Below are positions 11,513-17,579 of a DNA stretch of 18,286 nt, one piece after another; positions within the stretch are counted from its first letter, which is position 1, and each line of letters begins with the position of its first letter. Origin of the DNA: Candidatus Liptonbacteria bacterium RIFCSPLOWO2_01_FULL_53_13 (GTDB lineage: Bacteria > Patescibacteriota > Minisyncoccia > UBA6257 > 2-01-FULL-56-20); assembly GCA_001818895.1 (NCBI GenBank), contig MHLB01000061.1, positions 1 to 18,286 on the forward strand. The letters run 5' to 3'. Position numbers and translations under genes: made by a program. Below the pieces are notes generated by a model. The model saw nothing but the letters and a program-made list of their open reading frames with translations. It ran no database searches and was not told where the DNA came from.

Positions 11513-13033
11513 ATGACCTTACTCCGCGATCTCACAATAAAAAAGTTCCACGACGGGCTCCTCAAGAAAGAGTTCTCCGCGCTTGAAATCACGCAGGCGT
11601 TTTTGAAATATATCAAAGATACCGATCCGCGCATCAACGCATATCTCTCGCTTCGGGAAGAGCAGGCGATCAAAGAAGCGGAGCATGTTGACATAGCTGT
11701 CGCAAAAGGCGAATCCGTTGGCGTGCTCGCCGGGGTTCCGTTGGCGATTAAAGACAATATGCTTCTCAAAGGCGAAGTGGCGACCGCCGCATCAAAAATC
11801 CTTGAAAACTATACCGCAAGCTACGACGCGACAGTTATCACAAAACTCCGAAAAGAAAATGCCGTCTTCCTCGGCAAAACGAACCTTGATGAGTTTGCGA
11901 TGGGAACTTCCACCGAGAACTCGGCGTTTCAAGTGACAAAGAATCCACATGACGAAACGCGGGTTGCCGGCGGCTCGTCCGGCGGGTCTGCCGCGGCGGT
12001 TGCGGGACATATGGCAATCGCGGCTTTGGGCTCCGACACGGGAGGTTCCATCAGATTGCCGGCTTCGTTTTGCGGCGTGGTCGGCCTTAAAGCGACCTAC
12101 GGCGCGGTATCGCGCTCCGGCCTTATCGCCATGGCCTCAAGTTTGGACCAGATCGGACCTATCGCAAAAACCGTGGAAGACGCGGCGATACTCTTCAAGG
12201 CGATTGCCGGGAAAGATCCTCTTGACGCCACAAGCGCACAAGTTGACTACGGGGCCGAACTTCTTGAGTCGGATTTTAATCAAATTAAAGGGCTTACGAT
12301 TGGCGTACCAAAAGAATATTTCATAGACGGCGTTTCCTCCGAAGTGCGCGCCGGCGTGGAATCGGCAATCGCCGACCTGAAATCGCTCGGCGTGAAATTC
12401 AAAGATATATCTCTCCCCCATACAAAACATGCGCTCTCGTGCTATTACATCCTTCAGCCAGCGGAAGTGAGTTCAAATTTGGCACGATTTGACGGTGTCC
12501 GTTATTCACGCAATCCGAATCTACGAATGCATCCGAATGCCGCGAATAGATCTGGGTTAGACCATCTGTATTTTACTACGCGTGGCAAGGGCTTCGGCGC
12601 AGAAGTGAAGCGACGTATTATCCTAGGGACCTTCGTGCTCTCATCCGGCTATTACGACGCCTACTATGCAAAAGCCCAGCAGGTGCGCGCGCTCGTGAAG
12701 CAGGATTTCACGGAGGCATTTAAGCACGTGGATATGATACTTGCGCCGATTTCTCCCGCTCCTGCCTTCAAAGTTGGTGAGAAAGCCGACGATCCTCTTG
12801 CTTTATATCTTGAAGACATTTTTACAGTACCCATAAACCTTGCGGGCTTGCCGTCCCTCGCTATCCCCGTGCGTAATGTAAAAAGCGACATGGAGGATGG
12901 GGGTTCCTTGTCGCATTTACCATTGACCAATAAACTCCCCGTGGGTTTTCAGCTCATCGGGCGCGCATTCAAAGAAGCCGATATCCTTGGAATGGGACAA
13001 ATGTACGAGAATGAAGTGACAAGTGACAAGTGA
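11513..13033 (+). CDS. gatA: Aspartyl/glutamyl-tRNA amidotransferase subunit A
   Basis: This 506-residue amidase subunit frees ammonia from glutamine for the transamidation. The amidase-signature triad is visible: K80 in LAIKDN, the cis-Ser in GGSSGGS (S155/S156) and nucleophile S179 in DTGGSIR. LGTFVLSSGYYDAYYAKAQQVR is the usual GatA C-terminal region. Between NLARFDGVRY and LYFTTRGKGFG the protein is about seven residues longer than B. subtilis GatA as I recall it; this loop (about 333-346, RNPNLRMHPNAANR) is encoded by a CGAAT word array (12516-12547). The last codons, VTSDK then the stop, are part of GTGACAA heptamer repeats (13016-13043). GGAGAG lies upstream, one of the few good ribosome sites here. 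Confidence 0.95.
   Translation: MTLLRDLTIKKFHDGLLKKEFSALEITQAFLKYIKDTDPRINAYLSLREEQAIKEAEHVDIAVAKGESVGVLAGVPLAIKDNMLLKGEVATAASKILENYTASYDATVITKLRKENAVFLGKTNLDEFAMGTSTENSAFQVTKNPHDETRVAGGSSGGSAAAVAGHMAIAALGSDTGGSIRLPASFCGVVGLKATYGAVSRSGLIAMASSLDQIGPIAKTVEDAAILFKAIAGKDPLDATSAQVDYGAELLESDFNQIKGLTIGVPKEYFIDGVSSEVRAGVESAIADLKSLGVKFKDISLPHTKHALSCYYILQPAEVSSNLARFDGVRYSRNPNLRMHPNAANRSGLDHLYFTTRGKGFGAEVKRRIILGTFVLSSGYYDAYYAKAQQVRALVKQDFTEAFKHVDMILAPISPAPAFKVGEKADDPLALYLEDIFTVPINLAGLPSLAIPVRNVKSDMEDGGSLSHLPLTNKLPVGFQLIGRAFKEADILGMGQMYENEVTSDK
12516..12547. repeat. CGAAT four-word array inside gatA
   Basis: CGAAT starts at 12516, 12524, 12534 and 12543 (spacings 8,10,9), close to the 8,10,8 of the TTCGTA array before murD. 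It is in frame and encodes part of RNPNLRMHPNAANR in a loop of GatA. Confidence 0.7.
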
Positions 13034-13043
13034 CAAGTGACAA
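13016..13043. repeat. Four tandem GTGACAA heptamers across the gatA stop
   Basis: Four exact copies of GTGACAA (13016, 13023, 13030, 13037), then GTG. The gatA stop TGA (13031-13033) lies in the third copy. The convergent gene begins its stop codon at 13053. No inverted second arm is present. Confidence 0.9.
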
Positions 13044-13052
13044 GTGCGAATA

Positions 13053-14183
13053 CTACGGCTTCGTCGTGGTCGCGGAAGAAGGTACGGTACTCGTGGGAGC
13101 ACTTGAAGTTGGAGCGCCCGGCGGGGGGACTGCCGCGCTCCCGATCGGAACTCCATTTACGGCAAGCACGGTCATCTGCCCGAGCGCGAATTTTATTTCT
13201 CTCGTTCCCGAGATGCGCACCGTCGTTCCCGCAAGGGGCTTAAGCGCAGATTCTATGGCGGGCTCCGACGAGTTTGCGACATATGCCGTCACCCCGAGCG
13301 TTGTCTTGAGTTCATAGAAAGATTTTCCCTTGCTTAATGTTCCGCTTAATTCTATGTTTTTCTTCTCCGTGCTCTTTGCATCATACACGAAAAGATACAG
13401 GCTTGAAACGAGTTCTTTGTTCTCTGTCGCGGCGGCGTCAAGGCGGCTGGCAAGAGCGTCCCGTTCTTTCACGAGGGCGGTGGCTTGCTTCTGCCCCGCA
13501 CCGCTTTGGGCAAAAGTGGCATCAAAATCTTTTTGCAGGCTGTTCGTTCTCATATAAAACGCGACGGTGGTTCCCGCGAACACGAATACCAAGATGCTTA
13601 AGATAATGACGGGGAGCTTGCTGTGCCCCTCGGGTTTCGCGCCAATGGCAGAGGTTCCAAGCGATACCGGTTGAGAAGAGCCGTTGATAGTCCCCGCGCT
13701 TACTACCACTCTTTGCGATGAGGCCATTTTTGGTTGTATGACGTCGGCCGTCGCAGGCTTGCTCTCCGGCTTGCCCGCCGCAGTGTTTGCGAAGGAGGAA
13801 GGTCCGCCGAAGGAAGAAGCTCCTGCGAAAGAGGGTGCGGAACTCTGTGCCGGTTTTGACACGGTTATCGTGGGCTGGGCGCTCGTCACAGGCTGGGATT
13901 GCGGGAGCGCCGCCGCGGGCTGCGCAGGCGGAAAGCTTTGCGCCGGCTTTGCCGCGGCCATCGCGGGCTGAACGCTTGACGCAGGCTGTGAAACCGCCGG
14001 TTTTGGTTGCGCCATGGCGGGGGGCTGCGTTTGAGGAACCGCGCCTCCCGTTTCCAGATTCATCGCTTCCGTAACGTCCGTTTCTTTCCACCCGCTCTCA
14101 AGAAGCGCGCTTCTGATCGCGTCTTTCGGAACGCCGACATGAAGCTGTTCGCTGATATAATCCCGAAGCTGTTGGTTCGCCAT
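13053..14183 (-). CDS. Pro-rich single-pass membrane protein with helical N-domain
   Basis: This is a 376-residue protein with distinct parts. An N-terminal helical domain (1-42, LRDYISEQLHVGVPKDAIRS then LLESGWKETDVTEAM) resembles small UBA-like or wing-type helical modules seen at the start of many membrane proteins in related genomes. A long Pro/Ala/Ser/Gln-rich linker follows (about 48-185), then one membrane helix (about 190-212, LPVIILSILVFVFAGTTVAFYM). A short coiled coil (about 215-260) and a small globular region (about 265-345) lead to a Pro/Ser/Thr tail. The N-domain is probably cytoplasmic and the rest outside. The function is unknown. TATAAT ends six bases before the ATG, so the mRNA should be leaderless. 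Confidence 0.8.
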   Translation of the reverse strand: MANQQLRDYISEQLHVGVPKDAIRSALLESGWKETDVTEAMNLETGGAVPQTQPPAMAQPKPAVSQPASSVQPAMAAAKPAQSFPPAQPAAALPQSQPVTSAQPTITVSKPAQSSAPSFAGASSFGGPSSFANTAAGKPESKPATADVIQPKMASSQRVVVSAGTINGSSQPVSLGTSAIGAKPEGHSKLPVIILSILVFVFAGTTVAFYMRTNSLQKDFDATFAQSGAGQKQATALVKERDALASRLDAAATENKELVSSLYLFVYDAKSTEKKNIELSGTLSKGKSFYELKTTLGVTAYVANSSEPAIESALKPLAGTTVRISGTREIKFALGQMTVLAVNGVPIGSAAVPPPGAPTSSAPTSTVPSSATTTKP

Positions 14184-14189
14184 ATTTCT

Positions 14190-14195
14190 ATTATA
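14190..14195 (-). promoter_or_regulatory. -10 box six bases before an ATG
   Basis: TATAAT on the minus strand (14195-14190) with only six bases before the start codon at 14183. The -35 box is weak (TTGTAG, 15 bases upstream). Confidence 0.55.
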
Positions 14196-14233
14196 ACAAA
14201 CTATGGACCGCTACAAGATAAAGTAATCCACAG

Positions 14234-14351
14234 GCCGCCGTAGGCGGCACGATGACCATGACGATGACTAAAACGGTAATGACTGTATTGTGATTGTCAT
14301 AGTTACGGTCATCGTAATCGCCATCGTTATTGCCATCGTGCGCTACGCACG
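14234..14351. repeat. ATGAC/GTCAT hexamer array with flanking hairpins
   Basis: ATGAC-type words start at 14252, 14258, 14264 and 14279. Decayed GTCAT-type words run at 6-base steps from 14296 to 14336 (GTCAT, GTTAC, GTCAT, GTAAT, GCCAT, GTTAT, GCCAT). Perfect hairpins with unrelated sequences lie at the ends: GCCGCC-GTA-GGCGGC (14234-14248) and CGTGCG-CTA-CGCACG (14337-14351). The right arm has more than four words, unlike the other arrays. Confidence 0.75.
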
Positions 14352-14358
14352 GTATACT
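14330..14358 (+). promoter_or_regulatory. Promoter with a hairpin as its spacer
   Basis: TTGCCA (14330-14335), a 17-base spacer and TATACT (14353-14358), then seven bases to the ATG at 14366. The hairpin CGTGCG-CTA-CGCACG (14337-14351) fills 15 of the 17 spacer bases, and the -35 box is part of the repeat array. Confidence 0.7.
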
Positions 14359-14365
14359 TGCCGCC

Positions 14366-14788
14366 ATGGACAAAATCCTTCTTGCGGTAATCACCGCGAT
14401 TCTGGGAACTCACGGATTGGCAACGGTACGCAATTGGTATGTGACCTACCCGTGGATTGATAATCCCCTGCATGTCGCAGGGGGAATTTTTATCGGGCTT
14501 CTTTTTTATTACCTTTTCTTTGTCCGGCATCGCGTATTCGCCATGACTTCTTTTCTCCCCGTCATTACGCTTGGGCTCGGGTTCGTGGCGCTTTTCGGCG
14601 TACTCTGGGAATTCTATGAATTTTTCCTTGATGTCTGGTTCTTCCACGCCCATCCACTCCTCGGAGAGCCGGGGTACATCCTTTTTGATACCCTCAAAGA
14701 CCTTATGAACGACCTCATAGGAGGATTCCTGGCGCTCATCGCGTGCCGCTATGCCGCCTCGCGGGGAGCGGTTCAAAATAAGCGGTAG
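14366..14788 (+). CDS. YjdF/DUF2238-like membrane protein
   Basis: From ATG 14366 (MDKILLAVITAILG) the protein has about 140 residues and four hydrophobic helices. NPLHVAGGIFIG, WEFYEFFLDVWF and DTLKDLMNDLIGGFLAL give the pattern H..GG...WE..E.....DT..DL..D..G that I associate with the YjdF (DUF2238) family of inner-membrane proteins of unknown function. An upstream in-frame ATG (14330) lies in the promoter and can be ruled out. The gene converges on the EamA gene with a 22-base gap. No biochemical role can be assigned. Confidence 0.78.
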   Translation: MDKILLAVITAILGTHGLATVRNWYVTYPWIDNPLHVAGGIFIGLLFYYLFFVRHRVFAMTSFLPVITLGLGFVALFGVLWEFYEFFLDVWFFHAHPLLGEPGYILFDTLKDLMNDLIGGFLALIACRYAASRGAVQNKR

Positions 14789-14810
14789 ATTCACAATGTT
14801 TGAGGAATAA

Positions 14811-15674
14811 TTACGCGCCCGTAATCCACGAGAGGATGACGACCGCAACGACGCACAGCGCAAGGCCCGTGAATTGGCGGGGTTTCAATCTTTCTTTATT
14901 CACGAAAATTCCGAGGCCCGCGGCGAGCGCAATATAGCTTTCGCTGATTCCCGTCGCGATCGCAATGGGAATGTAAGTCACGCTGTAGGCATAGGCGACC
15001 CATGCCAGATTGTCCATTACCCCGACGGACGTGACAAGCGGCGCGTTTTCGCGGAAATAGCGGGTAATCTCTGACGCCCTTCCGCGTACCGCAAGATACG
15101 CAAGCGAGATGACCGCAATGCAGGCGCTCGTGAACCAGTTGATAAGCAAAGGGGTTGTTTCGCGCGCGCCGACGCCAAAGAGAAAATTGACGGCGCCCAT
15201 GCCGAGAGTAGCGAATATGGCATACCATACGCCTTTCTCCAAGACGGCTTTTTTGTTTATGGAAAACGATCTTGTGGACACGAGCATGGTGCCCACGACG
15301 AGGGAAAGAATCAGCGCGGTTTCAAGCGCGGAAAGCCGTTCGTTGATAAAATAGCGCGAAAGTACGAGTGTTACCGGCACTTCAAACGCGTAGACTGCTT
15401 CCATAACCGATATCTTGCCGATGCGGAGCGCTTCAAAATCAAGGATTGCCGCGAATAAAAGCACTATGGTGGTGCCAGCGAGTATCGGCAGTCCCCCGCC
15501 TGACTCAAAGACGCGGGGAATGTCGCGCCACACGAAAGGCAAAAGTCCCACGGTGCCGAATGCGGTGATATAAAAAAGCGCGATCCAGTCGCCGAACCTC
15601 CGCGCGCTTCTCTGAATTAAAAAATCCCCGATTCCCCAAGAAAAAAGCGCGAGTAGTGCAAATGCAATGCCCAT
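14811..15674 (-). CDS. EamA/DMT-family transporter
   Basis: This 287-residue protein has about ten hydrophobic helices in two similar halves, the layout of the drug/metabolite transporter superfamily. The first half starts MGIAFALLALFSWGIGDFLI and contains FEALRIGKISVMEAVYAFEV and ERLSALETALILSLVVGTML; the second half contains FLFGVGARETTPLLINWFTS and KERLKPRQFTGLALCVVAVV. These repeat the family patterns (E at the helix turn, ER..  ..G..L...G). The substrate is unknown; members export amino acids, metabolites or drugs. TATACT ends eight bases before the ATG, which gives an almost leaderless mRNA. No neighbour hints at a substrate. Confidence 0.9.
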   Translation of the reverse strand: MGIAFALLALFSWGIGDFLIQRSARRFGDWIALFYITAFGTVGLLPFVWRDIPRVFESGGGLPILAGTTIVLLFAAILDFEALRIGKISVMEAVYAFEVPVTLVLSRYFINERLSALETALILSLVVGTMLVSTRSFSINKKAVLEKGVWYAIFATLGMGAVNFLFGVGARETTPLLINWFTSACIAVISLAYLAVRGRASEITRYFRENAPLVTSVGVMDNLAWVAYAYSVTYIPIAIATGISESYIALAAGLGIFVNKERLKPRQFTGLALCVVAVVILSWITGA

Positions 15675-15682
15675 TGGGGGTC

Positions 15683-15688
15683 AGTATA
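15683..15688 (-). promoter_or_regulatory. -10 box of the EamA gene
   Basis: TATACT on the minus strand, eight bases before the ATG at 15674; the -35 box is weak. Confidence 0.45.
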
Positions 15689-15722
15689 CCACGCCGCGCA
15701 CTATATTCCGTATATCCTCGCG

Positions 15723-16103
15723 TTAGCTTCCGCCAAGAAATGTAAGAATGCTAAACACTGTTATGAGTGCGGATGAAAGATGCCAAAGACCGTGCCATAA
15801 AATATAGTTTTTATTCTGTTCACAAAAATAAAAGTATAGCGCTAGGCCCGCCAGAATCAAAGTGGCTGCGAACCACGGCAACGAGAAACGACCGAGATAG
15901 CAGATCCAGACGTTGGATAGTATTAAAACTTTTGCAAGTAAAGCGTCGGTGTGCGCGAGCTTCTTTTGCCGAGAGAGATGGTAAACGAATGAAGAGATTA
16001 AAACTGCGCAGAGTATGATTGCGCTGAGCCAAACATGAAAATAGACTGCGAGCCCCAATGGCAAGAGAAATAACAGGTTGCTCCATGCGGGCAATGCCTT
16101 CAT
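15723..16103 (-). CDS. Small five-TM protein with CREST-like His/Asp motifs
   Basis: This is a 126-residue, very hydrophobic protein with about five helices. Three polar motifs in the helices stand out: S-x3-H in SSFVYH (about 37-42), HTD (about 51-53) before the third helix and H-x3-H in WHGLWHLSS (about 103-111). That set (Ser-His, Asp, His-x3-His) is the metal-site signature of the CREST superfamily (alkaline ceramidase, PAQR/hemolysin III, Per1, TMEM8). Those proteins usually have seven helices and over 200 residues, so this one would be a reduced version. Zinc-dependent lipid amide hydrolysis is only a possibility. The gene lies between ahcY and the EamA gene, 48 bases before the latter. 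Confidence 0.7.
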   Translation of the reverse strand: MKALPAWSNLLFLLPLGLAVYFHVWLSAIILCAVLISSFVYHLSRQKKLAHTDALLAKVLILSNVWICYLGRFSLPWFAATLILAGLALYFYFCEQNKNYILWHGLWHLSSALITVFSILTFLGGS

Positions 16104-16136
16104 ATTCGCGTTAGAGAGTGAGTGCTCTGTTGCGGA

Positions 16137-16160
16137 CCTGCCTGCCGGCAGGCAGGCAGG
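16137..16160. repeat. CCTG/CAGG palindrome
   Basis: A perfect 20-bp palindrome (16137-16156, CCTGCCTGCC with GGCAGGCAGG) plus one more CAGG gives a 4-base word repeat in dyad form. It lies between ahcY and the CREST-like gene. Confidence 0.85.
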
Positions 16161-16191
16161 GACAGCGACCCCGCATAGGGCCTACTGCAAG

Positions 16192-17463
16192 TTACGTCCC
16201 TTCTTGCCACGCCGAAAGATATTTCCTCTGTTCTTCGGTAAGCGTGTCTATTCTGATGCCCATCGCGGAAAGCTTGAGGTGTGATACCTCGTCTTCAATT
16301 TCCGCGGGGACATCATAGACCTGCGGCGCAAGATTCCCTTTTTGCTTCACCACCCACGCGCCCGCGAGCGCCTGCGTCGCAAAGCTCATGTCCATCACGG
16401 AGGGCGAGTGCCCTTCCGCCGCGGAGAGATTCACGAGCCGCCCTTCGGCGAGCACATAGATGCGCTTGGTCTTGCCTTTGCCGCCCGGGATAAGATATTC
16501 GTCCACGTTCGGCCGTACTCCTTTCCGCACCGCGCGCGCCATTTTCGCAAGCGCCCGCACATTCACTTCCACGTCAAAATGCCCCGAGTTGCATACGATC
16601 GCCCCGTCTTTCATGAGTTTGAAGTGCTCTTTGGTAATGACATTGATGTCGCCGGTCACGGTGCAGAATACGTTCCCCAGCGCCGCCGCTTTCTTCATGG
16701 GCATCACACGGAATCCGTCCATCGCCGCCTCAAGCGCCTTTACGGAGTCCACTTCCGTCACAATCACGTTCGCCCCCATCCCCTGCGCGCGGCGCACGAG
16801 CCCCTTCCCGCACCATCCGTACCCCGCAACTACCATTGTTGAACCTGAAAGAAGCACGTGCGTGGCGCGGAGGATTCCCTCAAGCGTTGACTGCCCTGTG
16901 CCGTAACGATTGTCAAAAAGATTTTTTGTTTTCGCATCATTCACCGCCACCACGGGAATTTTCAAAGCGCCGTCGCGCGCCATTGCCCGAAGGCGGATAA
17001 CGCCAGTCGTCGTCTCTTCCATACTGCCGATGAGCGTACGGCAAAGCGCCGGATGCGAAGTATGAATTGCGTTTACCAAATCCGCGCCGTCATCCATCGT
17101 GAGGTCGGGCTTATGCGCAATCGCTTGCGCGATGTGCGCGAAAAACGTTTTCCGGTTCTCGCCCCGGCGCGCGAACACGGGAATCTTGTAGTCGCGCACC
17201 AAGCTCGCCGCCACGTCGTCCTGCGTGGAAAGCGGGTTTGAGGCGCAGAGCACCACGTTTGCACCGCCTTCTTTTAACGTCCTCATCAGGTTCGCCGTCT
17301 CGGCGGTCACATGCAGGCACGCCGAAAGGCGCAAGCCCTTAAACGGCTTCTTCGCCCGGAACCGCGCCCTGATATGCGCAAGCACGGGCATGTCCTTGTC
17401 CGCCCACTCAATTCTCTTCCTGCCCGCATCGGCAAGTTTTATGTTTTGTATGTCGGAGCCCAT
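16192..17463 (-). CDS. ahcY: Adenosylhomocysteinase
   Basis: From ATG 17463 the enzyme has 423 residues and splits S-adenosylhomocysteine into homocysteine and adenosine with bound NAD. Visible motifs: LSACLHVTAETANL (47-60, His51), DDGAD (124-128), GSMEETTTG (147-155, catalytic Glu), NDAKTKNLFDNRYGTGQS (175-192, Lys180 and Asp184), and the NAD Rossmann motif AGYGWCGKG (213-221). The C-terminus (LTEEQRKYLSAWQEGT) lacks the long ending with the KxxHY-like Tyr of eukaryotic enzymes, as in archaeal and thermophilic short forms. A GTG nine bases earlier is an alternative start. A weak TAAAGT lies seven bases before the ATG. The gene upstream on the same strand is a PfkB kinase, a good partner. 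Confidence 0.95.
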   Translation of the reverse strand: MGSDIQNIKLADAGRKRIEWADKDMPVLAHIRARFRAKKPFKGLRLSACLHVTAETANLMRTLKEGGANVVLCASNPLSTQDDVAASLVRDYKIPVFARRGENRKTFFAHIAQAIAHKPDLTMDDGADLVNAIHTSHPALCRTLIGSMEETTTGVIRLRAMARDGALKIPVVAVNDAKTKNLFDNRYGTGQSTLEGILRATHVLLSGSTMVVAGYGWCGKGLVRRAQGMGANVIVTEVDSVKALEAAMDGFRVMPMKKAAALGNVFCTVTGDINVITKEHFKLMKDGAIVCNSGHFDVEVNVRALAKMARAVRKGVRPNVDEYLIPGGKGKTKRIYVLAEGRLVNLSAAEGHSPSVMDMSFATQALAGAWVVKQKGNLAPQVYDVPAEIEDEVSHLKLSAMGIRIDTLTEEQRKYLSAWQEGT

Positions 17464-17517
17464 ACGAAACACTTTAACGGTTTTTCGGCCAAAAATCCAG
17501 CGCTAGGTCTTCTATTC

Positions 17518-17573
17518 CCCCTTGTTATGATGTACTAGTACATCATAACAAGGGGTTTTCGCGTCGCGCGACG
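17518..17573. repeat. Perfect 38-bp palindrome plus 12-bp palindrome
   Basis: Bases 17518-17555 are a perfect loopless palindrome with 19-base arms (CCCCTTGTTATGATGTACT and its complement), followed by TTTT on the plus strand. A second perfect palindrome CGTCGCGCGACG lies at 17562-17573. They fill most of the gap between the PfkB gene (stop at 17580) and ahcY. A U-run follows only on the plus strand, so for the minus-strand genes it is not a standard terminator. Confidence 0.9.
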
Positions 17574-17579
17574 TAAAAC

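Noticed and set aside
17518..17555. Intrinsic terminator of the PfkB gene
   Set aside because: On the minus strand the stem is followed by GAATAG, not a U-run; only the plus strand has TTTT.
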